A stretch of 64,000 nucleotides of DNA from JAVZLH01 sp038883475 (GTDB lineage: Archaea; Thermoproteota; Bathyarchaeia; Bathyarchaeales; Bathycorpusculaceae): assembly GCA_038883475.1 (NCBI GenBank), contig JAVZMA010000004.1, forward strand, positions 1 to 64,000. Direction: 5' to 3'. This document shows positions 44,432 through 52,037 of the stretch, one piece after another. Below the pieces are notes generated by a model that did no database searches, was not told where the DNA came from, and saw only the letters and a program-made list of their open reading frames with translations. Both the position numbers and the translations under genes were made by a program. Each line of letters opens with the position of its first letter. Within the stretch, counting starts at the first letter, position 1.

Positions 44432-44950
44432 ATGGATATGTTATCAACAATTGACGATGCAACTTTGACGAAAGTTGCAGAAGCTCTTGGCGAAGAAGAA
44501 GCCATTAAACTAATTGAGATACTCAAAAACTCAGATGAAATAACGGATGATGAAATAGCAAACAAAACTGGTATAAGGCTAAATTCTGTTCGAAAAATAC
44601 TCTACAAGCTTTACGACCACTCCCTCGTAAGCCTCAGAAGAACCCGCGACCCGAAAACAGGCTGGTTTGTTTTCCACTGGAAACTGCAGCCAGACCAGTT
44701 TGAAGGTTTTATATTGAGTCAAAAACGTAGGGTTCTAGAGAAACTTAACATTAGACTGGAATACGAGAAAAACCATGATTTTTACTATTGTTACACGCCG
44801 GGATGCAAACGCGTACCTTTTGAAGAAGCCGTGGAACTCGTGTTTAAATGTCCAACATGCGGGAAGCCGCTCATGCATTACGAAAATGAAAAAATAATCA
44901 ATGTTTTGACGAAGAAAGTGGAGCAGTTGAGGAAGGAGCTTGGCGAGTGA
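44432..44950 (+). CDS. tfe: Transcription factor E (TFE alpha)
   Basis: A 172-residue TFE, the archaeal TFIIE-alpha homologue that helps open promoter DNA. N-terminal winged helix (EEEAIKLIEILKNSDEITDDEIANKTGIRLNSVRKILYKLYDHSLVSLRR, about 18-72), and a C-terminal zinc ribbon with Cys pairs CYTPGC near 115 and CPTCG near 137. A coiled tail ends the protein (VEQLRKELGE). ATG 44432 or ATG 44438. Overlaps the HD gene start by 11 nt, so the pair is coupled. Confidence 0.95.
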   Translation: MDMLSTIDDATLTKVAEALGEEEAIKLIEILKNSDEITDDEIANKTGIRLNSVRKILYKLYDHSLVSLRRTRDPKTGWFVFHWKLQPDQFEGFILSQKRRVLEKLNIRLEYEKNHDFYYCYTPGCKRVPFEEAVELVFKCPTCGKPLMHYENEKIINVLTKKVEQLRKELGE

Positions 44951-45482
44951 AAAACTTCCTTCGAGAGAACAAGCAATACAGTTTCTGCGTCAAGTGGGTT
45001 GCTCAGAAAATGTGGTAAGGCACTGTCAAGCAGTGGCGGAACTAGCACTAGAAATCGCTAAGGCTTGCAAAGAAAGGGGATTAAATGTTGATTTGGAACT
45101 TGTGGAAATAGGTGCGCTTTTACATGATATCGGACGCTCAAAAACTCACACAGTTCACCACGCAATTATTGGAGCCGAAATAGCAGAGTCCCTAGGCTTG
45201 CCGGAACCGCTAATTTCAATAATTAAAACCCATGTAGGCGGCGGAATAACAAACAAAGAAGCGAAGAAACTCGGATGGCCAAAGGATGTTTACGTTCCAA
45301 GAACTCTTGAGGAAAAAATTGTTGCGTATGCGGACAAGCTCATTGAGGGTTCGCATCGAGTTCCAATAGAGCGGACAATAGAAAACTTTTCTAAGGAACT
45401 GCCGCCTCCAGCTGTGATGAGGGTGCGAAGACTGCATGAGGAAATGTCCGCCTTAATCGGAGACTGCCAATGCTTAAAGTAA
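44940..45482 (+). CDS. HD-domain phosphohydrolase (TIGR00295-like)
   Basis: A 180-residue HD-domain protein. Metal ligands appear as NVVRHCQAVAE (His), GALLHDIGRSKTHTVHHAIIGAE (HD pair and further His) and VAYADKLIEG (Asp). Proteins of this archaeal group act on nucleotides or cyclic nucleotides; the substrate is not known. Starts at TTG 44940, inside the end of tfe, with GGAAGGAG just upstream. Its position after tfe is conserved in many archaea. Confidence 0.85.
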   Translation: MASEKLPSREQAIQFLRQVGCSENVVRHCQAVAELALEIAKACKERGLNVDLELVEIGALLHDIGRSKTHTVHHAIIGAEIAESLGLPEPLISIIKTHVGGGITNKEAKKLGWPKDVYVPRTLEEKIVAYADKLIEGSHRVPIERTIENFSKELPPPAVMRVRRLHEEMSALIGDCQCLK

Positions 45483-46240
45483 CCCTTCCAACAAAAGTCT
45501 ACAACAATTTCCAAACAGAGATTGTTAACAAATTTTTGAAAAGCATGTTGAAAGGCTTAAATGCTAACGCGAAGGTTGTTGGCGTCACATCTAGAGGACT
45601 CGTTGAAGCGGCGATTTCAGGTGAAGACGAAAACGTGGCGCTACAATATTTAGAGGATGAAATCGGAGTGTGCCCAGAAAACCTTGACGCCGTAAAAAAG
45701 TTTTCCACATTAAAGGGGCGAATAACTGCTCTGGGCAAAAGCAAAAGCGAAATATACGTTGATGTGGGAGTTCATTCACCAACCATTGTTGACGCTATAA
45801 TCCCCTTGCAGCGTTTGCAAGCCCAACTTGCCGATGGAAGAAAAATCGCCCTTAAAAAACTTGTAGAACTCTTCGGCTTCTGCGAAAACCTTCCATTAAC
45901 CATCAAAATCCTAGATGCAGACAAAGACAAAAACCGCATAGAAGCTGCTCTTGCTGAAGAACAACTTAACAAATACAAAGTTTGGACAAAGTCTCTGTTA
46001 GACAGACTAATCGTTTTAGGCTCATCAGAAAGCGAAATTAAACTAGCCTTGAAAGAGATCGGTCTTAAAAGAGACGTGATAGCTGTAGAAACCCTAGGAT
46101 TTTTTGAACATGCACTTACATGCAAGTTTGGAACAGACGCCGCTGGACTAATCGCGAAAGTTGGAAGAAAACTTCCCAACACAAGCCTAACCATATTCAG
46201 CCCAAGAAAACTCATAGAACTACTCGGAAACGTCAATTAA
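45470..46240 (+). CDS. DUF2110 family protein
   Basis: A 256-residue protein matching the archaeal DUF2110 family. It begins with KVTLPTKVYNNFQTEI, has GLVEAAISGEDENVALQYLEDEIG and GRITALGKSKSEIYVDVGVHSPT (resembling an RNA-binding S1-like barrel near 80-105), and ends with a helical domain (SLLDRLIVLGSSESEIKLALKEIGLKRDVIAVETLG). It overlaps the HD gene by 13 nt. Family function is unknown; genomic company with tfe, trm56 and HD suggests an information-processing role. Confidence 0.75.
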   Translation: MLKVTLPTKVYNNFQTEIVNKFLKSMLKGLNANAKVVGVTSRGLVEAAISGEDENVALQYLEDEIGVCPENLDAVKKFSTLKGRITALGKSKSEIYVDVGVHSPTIVDAIIPLQRLQAQLADGRKIALKKLVELFGFCENLPLTIKILDADKDKNRIEAALAEEQLNKYKVWTKSLLDRLIVLGSSESEIKLALKEIGLKRDVIAVETLGFFEHALTCKFGTDAAGLIAKVGRKLPNTSLTIFSPRKLIELLGNVN

Positions 46241-46284
46241 CACAAACTTTTCAGCCGCAAAATCTATACTACTAAAAACTGTAA

Positions 46285-46383
46285 TGGGCCGGGCCGGACT
46301 TGAACCGGCGACCTCAGCCTCGTAAGGGCTGCTTAAGGCTTGCCTTTTAGGCAAGTGTCCTAACCAAGCTAGACGACCGGCCC
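46285..46383 (-). tRNA. tRNA-Val(TAC) with a 24-nt non-canonical intron
   Basis: Minus strand. The acceptor stem pairs perfectly (GGGCCGG/CCGGCCC), followed by D arm GTCT...GGAC, anticodon arm CAGCC-CTTACGA-GGCTG (46315-46331) with anticodon TAC (46322-46324), variable AGGTC, T arm GCCGG-TTCAAGT-CCGGC and discriminator A (46285). CCA is not encoded. Between the D stem and the anticodon stem are 24 extra bases (46333-46356, possibly shifted by one), which fold into a CTTGCC/GGCAAG hairpin; exon AGG pairs with intron CCT, leaving 3-nt bulges as in a relaxed bulge-helix-bulge splice site. That places the intron at position 25/26. Spliced length is 75 nt. Confidence 0.88.
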
Positions 46384-46406
46384 ATTGTTGATTTAGAACT
46401 GTTTTG

Positions 46407-46418
46407 TTTTATTAAAAG
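46407..46418 (-). promoter_or_regulatory. TATA-like box for tRNA-Val
   Basis: The minus strand reads CTTTTAATAAAA, 24-35 nt before the first base of the tRNA. Confidence 0.4.
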
Positions 46419-46501
46419 TTTGGTTTTGGAGCAAAAATATTAAGGCGTTTTTGACTATTGTTTGGACATGTAATTTGTTGATGCGATTTGATGGTGGAAA
46501 A

Positions 46502-47584
46502 ATGAAGAGAATTCTGGTTACAGGAGCGGGGGGACCCGCTGGAATAAATTTTGTCATGTCGCTTAAGATTGCACCTGAAAAAACTTTGGTTGTTGGAACT
46601 GAAGCAAACAGCTATTTTATTCACCTTGCCCCTACAGATAAGAAGTATTTGGTTCCAACCGCTGCAGAACCCAGCTACATCACCAAGTTGAACGAGATAA
46701 TACGAAAAGAGCGCATAGAGTTTGTTCACGCTCAGCCAGACATTGAAGTAGCTGCGATATCGGAAAACCGCGAAAAACTAGAAGCAAAAGTTTTCTTGCC
46801 CTCGAAAAAAGCTATCAGCGTATGCCAAGACAAGCTTGAATCAGCAAAAGTTTGGGAAAAAAACAACATCCCAGTTGCAAAATTTATAGAACTGCAAAAC
46901 GAGAAAGATGTCAACAAAGCCTTTAAAGAACTCGGAAACCCCATATGGATTAGAGCGAGACATGGCGCCGGAGGAAGAGGAAGCACCCTTGCCTACAATA
47001 AAGACACGGCATTAGCGTGGATCAAATATTGGATATCTCGTGGAATGAACTGGCAATTCATCGCCCAAGAATATTTGCCTGGAAGAAATATAGGTTTTCA
47101 TAGTTTGTGGAAAAACGGCGAACTAGTTGTGTCGATGGCTAGGGAAAGGATAGAGTATATTTACCCAAACCTTGCGCCTTCCGGCGTGACTGGCACTCCA
47201 GCGGTTCAGAGAACAATTCATGATGATAAGGTGAATGATGTGGGGACAAGGGCTGTTTTGGCCATAGACAAAGATTTTACTGGAATTGCTTGTGTCGATT
47301 TGAAAGAAAACAAGGAAGGGGTTCCATGCGTTACTGAGATTAACGCGGGTAGGATGTTTACGACGTCCTTTTTCTTTTCTTATGCCAGTAAGGTTTTGCG
47401 CGGGGACTATTTTGGGAACATACCGTATTTGTATGTTAAGCTCGCGTTCGGAGAACAAATACCGCATATACCGAAGTATAACGTTTTGCCAGAAAATATA
47501 TACTGGATTCGCCATTTAGACGCACCAGCAAAAATCGTTAAAGACGGAAAAACCCTTGGACAAATGTATAAGTTGGGGGGATGA
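46502..47584 (+). CDS. ATP-grasp protein, carbamoyl-phosphate synthase-like
   Basis: A 360-residue ATP-grasp enzyme resembling the carbamoyl-phosphate synthase large-subunit fold. N-terminal Rossmann-like domain (RILVTGAGGPAGINFVMSL), VHAQPDIEVAAISENR, then the ATP-grasp: IWIRARHGAGGRGSTLA (nucleotide loop), FIAQEYLPGRNIGF, and CVDLKENKEGVPCVTEINAGRM with Mg-binding Asp/Glu/Asn. It should join a carboxylate to an amine or other nucleophile. Start ATG 46502 follows GGTGGAAA. It heads a four-gene plus-strand run with DUF354 and sugar enzymes, which suggests a role in modifying a surface glycan. Confidence 0.75.
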   Translation: MKRILVTGAGGPAGINFVMSLKIAPEKTLVVGTEANSYFIHLAPTDKKYLVPTAAEPSYITKLNEIIRKERIEFVHAQPDIEVAAISENREKLEAKVFLPSKKAISVCQDKLESAKVWEKNNIPVAKFIELQNEKDVNKAFKELGNPIWIRARHGAGGRGSTLAYNKDTALAWIKYWISRGMNWQFIAQEYLPGRNIGFHSLWKNGELVVSMARERIEYIYPNLAPSGVTGTPAVQRTIHDDKVNDVGTRAVLAIDKDFTGIACVDLKENKEGVPCVTEINAGRMFTTSFFFSYASKVLRGDYFGNIPYLYVKLAFGEQIPHIPKYNVLPENIYWIRHLDAPAKIVKDGKTLGQMYKLGG

Positions 47585-47588
47585 AAAA

Positions 47589-48584
47589 GTGAAAGTTTGG
47601 TATGACGCATGCACAGGCAAACAAGTAAGATATGGAGTTGCAATAGCAAGACGCCTTAGAAAACGAGGACACAAAGTAATACTGACCACGCGGAAACATC
47701 CGGACACGCTGGCTTTGGCAAATTTGTTAAAAGAAGATTTCATTGTTGTTGGGAAATATGACCCGCGTTCACCGCTTTCAAGACTCAAGGAAAGTGCGAA
47801 ACGACAAATATTTTTCTGTAAGATATTTGAAAACGAAAAGCCTGATGTCGCCATCTCGCACCGCTCCGTGGAATTGTGCAGAGTTGCCTTCGGACTGGGA
47901 ATACCTAACATTTCAACGCATGATACTGTGCACGCGGAAGCCATAAACAGGCTTACAATGCCTTTAATCGATTATCTGGTTGTTTCAAAGGCTTTACCGA
48001 AAAATTCGGTTGAAGGCTATGGCATAAAAAAGATATTTTGGTTTGACGGCGTGGATGAAGTTGCTTGGATAAAAGAGTTTAAACCAGAAATCAAATACGA
48101 ATATAAAAAACCATTAATTGTTGTTAGGGAACTTGAGGAAAAGGCTGCCTACGCCCAAGAAAAGGAAGACATAACTAAAACCTTGGCAAAAAAGCTTGCT
48201 TCGCTTGGAAACGTCCTCTTTCTACCACGCTACAGAAGAAAACCAATGAAAAATTTAATCGTTCCAAAAGAGTTTGTTGACTCCGCGAGCTTAGTTTCAA
48301 AAGCAGATTTGGTTATTAGCGCTGGAGGAACAATAGCTCGCGAAGCAGCATTACAAGGTATCCCAACAATAGTTATCTCTTCCTTTGGAAAAATTTACGT
48401 CAACGAATACTTGGCAAAAAAGGGCTTTCCAATCTTCACAGTGCCAGCAGATAAAGCGCTTAGCTATGCAAAAAGGCTTCTTGGCGAAGTCTGGGATGTT
48501 AAAGACAAGTTGGAAAAACTTGAAAACCCAGTAGACATGATAGAGAGAATAATTGATGATGAAATTACTATGGTATCAAGGTGA
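47589..48584 (+). CDS. DUF354 glycosyltransferase-like protein
   Basis: A 331-residue DUF354 protein with a GT-B-like fold. It starts KVWYDACTGKQVRYGVAIARRLRKRGHKV, continues with EKPDVAISHRSVELCRVAFGLGIPNISTHDT, and has SKADLVISAGGTIAREAALQGIPTIV in the C-terminal domain, similar to the donor-binding region of GT28/epimerase folds. Function of DUF354 is not settled. GTG 47589 follows GGGGGGAT; only 4 nt separate it from the ATP-grasp stop, so the pair is cotranscribed. Confidence 0.78.
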   Translation: MKVWYDACTGKQVRYGVAIARRLRKRGHKVILTTRKHPDTLALANLLKEDFIVVGKYDPRSPLSRLKESAKRQIFFCKIFENEKPDVAISHRSVELCRVAFGLGIPNISTHDTVHAEAINRLTMPLIDYLVVSKALPKNSVEGYGIKKIFWFDGVDEVAWIKEFKPEIKYEYKKPLIVVRELEEKAAYAQEKEDITKTLAKKLASLGNVLFLPRYRRKPMKNLIVPKEFVDSASLVSKADLVISAGGTIAREAALQGIPTIVISSFGKIYVNEYLAKKGFPIFTVPADKALSYAKRLLGEVWDVKDKLEKLENPVDMIERIIDDEITMVSR

Positions 48585-48592
48585 TTTCGTGG

Positions 48593-49612
48593 ATGAGTGC
48601 TCGCGGAAAACGTGTCTTAGTTACTGGCGGCGCAGGTTTTATCGGCTCACACTTAGTTGAAGAATATTTAGTTAACGACGCGGAAAAAGTTGTTGTCTTC
48701 GACGATTTTTCCACGGGAACCATGAAAAACCTTGATGACGAGAAGGATAAAAGGTTAAAGATTGTTAAAAGCTCAATTTTAGATTCCACACAACTCAATA
48801 CCGTTGTTAAAAAGGAAAAAATCAACATCATAGACCATTTAGCAGCCGAATTAGAAGTTTACACGGGCATAAAAGACGCAGAGAAAGACGCAAAAATAAA
48901 CATCCTAGGAACATTAAACGTCTTAAACGCGGCTTTAAGGAACAATGTCGAAAAAGTCTTGTTCGCTTCTTCGGGCGCTGTTTACGGACAAGCACAGTAT
49001 CTCCCAATAGATGAAGAACATCCTTTAGAGCCCCATTGGCCCTACGGGGTTAGTAAACTTGCCGCTGAACGCTATGTGCTGCAATATAACAAGCTTTTTG
49101 GCCTAAACACCACAGCCTTCAGATATGGCATTGTCTATGGCCCCAAAGAATGGTTTGGCCGCGTTTTAACCATGTTCATAAAAAGGATTTTTCTTGAAAA
49201 TAAGCCACCTGTAGTTTTTGGCGACGGTTCACAAACTAGAGACTTTGTTTATGTGAAGGATGTTGTTAAGGCTCATATGTTGGCGATTGAAAAGCAAGAA
49301 TCAGCGGGAAACGTTTTCAATATTGGAAGCGGGAAAGGCGTTTCTATCAAAGAATTGGCAAATATGTTGGTGAAGGCATCGGATAAGGGATTTGACATAA
49401 TTTATGACAACCCAAGGGAAGGTTCAGCTTCGCATTTTCAGCCCGAGCGCATTAGGCTTCAAGGAGAATTGGTGAACTTCGTTTTAGATTGCCGTAAGGC
49501 TGAGGAAATCCTTGGATGGCGCCCGCAAACAGACTTTAATGAAGGAATAACCAAAGAGATTGAGTGGGTTTTAAAGTTCCCCGAAAGGTGGGCTGGGAAA
49601 CCTAGAGTTTAA
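48593..49612 (+). CDS. NAD-dependent nucleotide-sugar epimerase/dehydratase
   Basis: A 339-residue extended SDR of the UDP-glucose 4-epimerase/GDP-sugar dehydratase group. RVLVTGGAGFIGSHLVEEYL binds NAD; SSGAVYGQ, PYGVSKLAAERYV (Tyr-x3-Lys) and RYGIVYGPKEWFGRVL match the family, and IFNIGSGKGVSIKELA is the usual C-terminal sugar-binding region. Acts on UDP- or GDP-linked sugars for surface glycans. Start at ATG 48593, better placed after AAGGTGAT than GTG 48581. Confidence 0.85.
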   Translation: MSARGKRVLVTGGAGFIGSHLVEEYLVNDAEKVVVFDDFSTGTMKNLDDEKDKRLKIVKSSILDSTQLNTVVKKEKINIIDHLAAELEVYTGIKDAEKDAKINILGTLNVLNAALRNNVEKVLFASSGAVYGQAQYLPIDEEHPLEPHWPYGVSKLAAERYVLQYNKLFGLNTTAFRYGIVYGPKEWFGRVLTMFIKRIFLENKPPVVFGDGSQTRDFVYVKDVVKAHMLAIEKQESAGNVFNIGSGKGVSIKELANMLVKASDKGFDIIYDNPREGSASHFQPERIRLQGELVNFVLDCRKAEEILGWRPQTDFNEGITKEIEWVLKFPERWAGKPRV

Positions 49613-50121
49613 GGAAGTTGGTTTTTTCTCGCCTCGATGAACGCTTTTCTCTTAGCCTCATACTCTTGCCGCGTCATCATATGTTTTGCGGGTATACCCT
49701 TCACAACAGTTCCAGACGGCACATCTTCCGTTACTGTGCTTCCAGCAGCTACCACAGCGTTTTCGTGCACCGTAACGTTTGGGAGAATTGTCACGCATCC
49801 CCCGATAACCACATTGTCCTTTATTATTGACGGCGTTAGGCATTTGCTATGTGGAAATCTGTCGTTTAACAGACTGCTGTTTGGTCCTATGAAAACGTTG
49901 TCGCCGAGTTTGCATTCGTTTGATATTGTTACATGAGCTTGTATGATGCAATTCCTACCTATTACGACGTTTTTGCCGATGTCGCAGAAGCTTCCTATCC
50001 TCGTTCCATCGCCGATTTTTGTGTTGTCACCTATGACAACATAATTCCAAACAACAACATCTTCGCCGAACTGGACATTCTTTCCAACTATTACGCCTTT
50101 TCCAATTTTTGGCTTTGACAT
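49609..50121 (-). CDS. Hexapeptide-repeat N-acetyltransferase (WbpD-like)
   Basis: A 170-residue left-handed beta-helix acyltransferase. About nine [I/V]-G-x-x-x-x turns run from KIGKGVIVGKNVQFG through KLGDNVFIGPNSSLLND to DNVVIGGCVTILPNVTVHENAVVAAGSTVTEDVPSGTVVKGIPAK. It resembles WbpD/WlbB-type enzymes that acetylate UDP-3-amino-sugars, which fits the neighbouring sugar genes. It converges with the epimerase (4-nt overlap of stops). Start ATG 50121. Confidence 0.85.
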   Translation of the reverse strand: MSKPKIGKGVIVGKNVQFGEDVVVWNYVVIGDNTKIGDGTRIGSFCDIGKNVVIGRNCIIQAHVTISNECKLGDNVFIGPNSSLLNDRFPHSKCLTPSIIKDNVVIGGCVTILPNVTVHENAVVAAGSTVTEDVPSGTVVKGIPAKHMMTRQEYEAKRKAFIEARKNQLP

Positions 50122-50205
50122 GGCGCCGCCTCACTTCGTTGTTTGTTGCGTGTTAGTTTAAATAGTTTGGCAGCAAATTTCTTTTTTCTGTGGAGGCTTC
50201 AAAGC

Positions 50206-51057
50206 TTGTCAGTAAAAGGGCGAGTTTTAGTCGTCGGCTTAGGCGATGTTGGGCGCTCGCTGTTTGAGTTGGTTAAGGAAAACGGGCGTTTTGTAGTTTA
50301 CGGATTTGATGTTAACGAAAATAAAATGCGAGACATCGGGCAGAAGAGTTTACCAAGAGAAGTTGACGTAATGCACGTTTGCATTCCATGCCTTGACAAA
50401 AACACGTTCCTAAACGCGGTTGTTGGTTATGCGAAAAGATTTAACCCCAAACTGGTGATTATCGACAGCACCGTCCCTCCGGGAACAACCACTGAGGCAT
50501 ACAAGCGCATTAGCGGATGCCTCGTCGCGCATTCTCCTGTTCGCGGGGTTCATAAAAGCTTAGAATATATGAAGTGGGAGTTGAAGCGGTGGACAAAATA
50601 TGTGGGAGGCGCTACGGCAGAGGCTGCAGAGGCTTCAAGGAAACATTTTGAAGAATTAGGCTTGAAAACTAAGGTTTTAAAGAGCTGTTTAGAAACAGAG
50701 TTGGCTAAACTTTTTGAGACCACGTATAGGGCTTGGATGATTGTCTGTTTTCAAGAGATGCACCGCATTTCGAAACATTTCAATGCAGACTTTGATGAAA
50801 CCGTGGATTTCCTAGAAGACACCCATCGAGTTAGGCTTGACAGACCAGTGATGTTTCCCGGAGTTATTGGCGGGCACTGCTTGATTCCAAACACTGAACT
50901 TCTTTTGCAAAGTTATGATTCAGATTTTTTGCGTTTAATCTTGAAATCTAATGAAAAACGCAAAAAAGAAGTTGAAGATGAAAGCGTCCGAGAAGAAATT
51001 GAAAAAGTCAGAAAGAGAGTAGAGGCTTTAGAAAAGGAGTTATCTGGAAAATCTTGA
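50206..51057 (+). CDS. Short nucleotide-sugar dehydrogenase-like protein
   Basis: A 283-residue protein related to UDP-glucose/GDP-mannose dehydrogenases. The NAD loop is RVLVVGLGDVGRSLFELV, then STVPPGTT, the central helix ETELAKLFETTYRAW (conserved Glu, Lys, Thr-Tyr-Arg) and GVIGGHCLIPN, which keeps the catalytic Cys context. The C-terminal UDP-binding domain of usual 400-450-residue enzymes is missing and is replaced by a charged coiled coil (EEIEKVRKRVEALEKEL). The Lys normally after the Cys-x-Pro motif is Asn. It may act on another substrate or with a partner. Start TTG 50206 follows GTGGAGG. Confidence 0.72.
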   Translation: MSVKGRVLVVGLGDVGRSLFELVKENGRFVVYGFDVNENKMRDIGQKSLPREVDVMHVCIPCLDKNTFLNAVVGYAKRFNPKLVIIDSTVPPGTTTEAYKRISGCLVAHSPVRGVHKSLEYMKWELKRWTKYVGGATAEAAEASRKHFEELGLKTKVLKSCLETELAKLFETTYRAWMIVCFQEMHRISKHFNADFDETVDFLEDTHRVRLDRPVMFPGVIGGHCLIPNTELLLQSYDSDFLRLILKSNEKRKKEVEDESVREEIEKVRKRVEALEKELSGKS

Positions 51058-51059
51058 AA

Positions 51060-52022
51060 CTAGCTTATTTCGCATCTTTTGAGTAAGCGGTTCCATCTTT
51101 CGTCTGTTATCCGTTGAATTTCATCAACTAGCTTTTCAAATTTCGGAGTGAACAAATGTCTAAAGCGTCCCTGCACCTGTAAGTATTCCTTCACTGGCTT
51201 CTTCTTTTGCGGGTTTGATGCAAAGGCTTTGCTCGGCGGAGAAAGCTGGTACTTGCCATTTACAGCTTCCCACAACGGGAATATACATGTTTCCACAGCC
51301 AACCGTGAAAGCTCTATGGATTTGGATGGGTCACTTCTCCATCCGCGCGGGCACGGCGCGAAAACATGTAGAAAAGCTGGACCGTTGACTTCAAGTCCCT
51401 TTCTGGCTTTTTGAATCAGGTCTCGCCAGTAATAGGGTGAGGCTGTAGCTACATAGGGCATTTCATGAGCTACCATAATGTCGGCTATGGGCTTCTTATA
51501 CTCCAGTTTGCCAGGCAAGACTGTGCCTGCCGGCGAGGTTGTTGTTGAGGCGCCTAAGGGTGTTCCTCCACTTCGCTGTATTCCCGTGTTCATGTAAGCC
51601 TCATTGTCATAGAGCACAAACAGGAAGTCGTGTCCTCTTTCAACAGCGCCGGAAAGTGCTTGTATTCCTATATCGTAGGTGCCTCCGTCCCCTGCTATGG
51701 CGATTACGTCAACATGTTCGTGTTTTATTCTTCCCTTCTTCTTCATTATTTTGATGGCTGCCTCTATTCCTGAGGCGTTTGCCGCAGCGTTTTCAAAAGC
51801 CGTGTGCAGCCACGGGACAGCCCAAGAGGTGTATGGGTATATTGTGGAGACTACTTCCATACAACCTGTTGCGGTTGTCACTATTGTTGGTCCTCTTGTG
51901 GCTTTCATTATTAATCTCATAACTACTGCTGGTGCGCAGCCAGCGCATGCACGGTGCCCAGAAGTAAAAAGGTCTGGTTTTTCAGCTATGTCTTTTATTG
52001 TGAATTTCCATTCAGACTCCAT
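51060..52022 (-). CDS. porB: 2-oxoacid:ferredoxin oxidoreductase, beta subunit
   Basis: A 320-residue beta subunit that binds thiamine diphosphate. SGHRACAGCAPAVVMRLIMKA and TATGCMEVVSTIYPYTSW carry cluster-ligand Cys; AIAGDGGTYDIGIQALSGAVERG is the ThDP-binding GDG...N motif with VLYDNEAYMNTG, typical of pyruvate-type enzymes, and CPRGWRSDPS follows. Last gene of a GDAB operon. Converts pyruvate, CoA and oxidised ferredoxin to acetyl-CoA, CO2 and reduced ferredoxin; substrate could also be another 2-oxoacid. Start ATG 52022. Confidence 0.92.
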   Translation of the reverse strand: MESEWKFTIKDIAEKPDLFTSGHRACAGCAPAVVMRLIMKATRGPTIVTTATGCMEVVSTIYPYTSWAVPWLHTAFENAAANASGIEAAIKIMKKKGRIKHEHVDVIAIAGDGGTYDIGIQALSGAVERGHDFLFVLYDNEAYMNTGIQRSGGTPLGASTTTSPAGTVLPGKLEYKKPIADIMVAHEMPYVATASPYYWRDLIQKARKGLEVNGPAFLHVFAPCPRGWRSDPSKSIELSRLAVETCIFPLWEAVNGKYQLSPPSKAFASNPQKKKPVKEYLQVQGRFRHLFTPKFEKLVDEIQRITDERWNRLLKRCEIS

Positions 52023-52037
52023 TTTTCATTTTCCTCC

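Noticed and set aside
46333..46356. Anticodon arm CTTGC-CTAAAAG-GCAAG giving anticodon AAA in the minus-strand tRNA
   Set aside because: It would leave a 30-nt unexplained variable region, AAA anticodons are not used in archaea, and the CAGCC/GGCTG arm with TAC fits the tRNA geometry after removing the insert.
46285..51057. Glycan cluster as an integrated island using tRNA-Val as attachment site
   Set aside because: No integrase, no repeat of the tRNA 3' end was seen, and the cluster lies at the 5' side of the tRNA.
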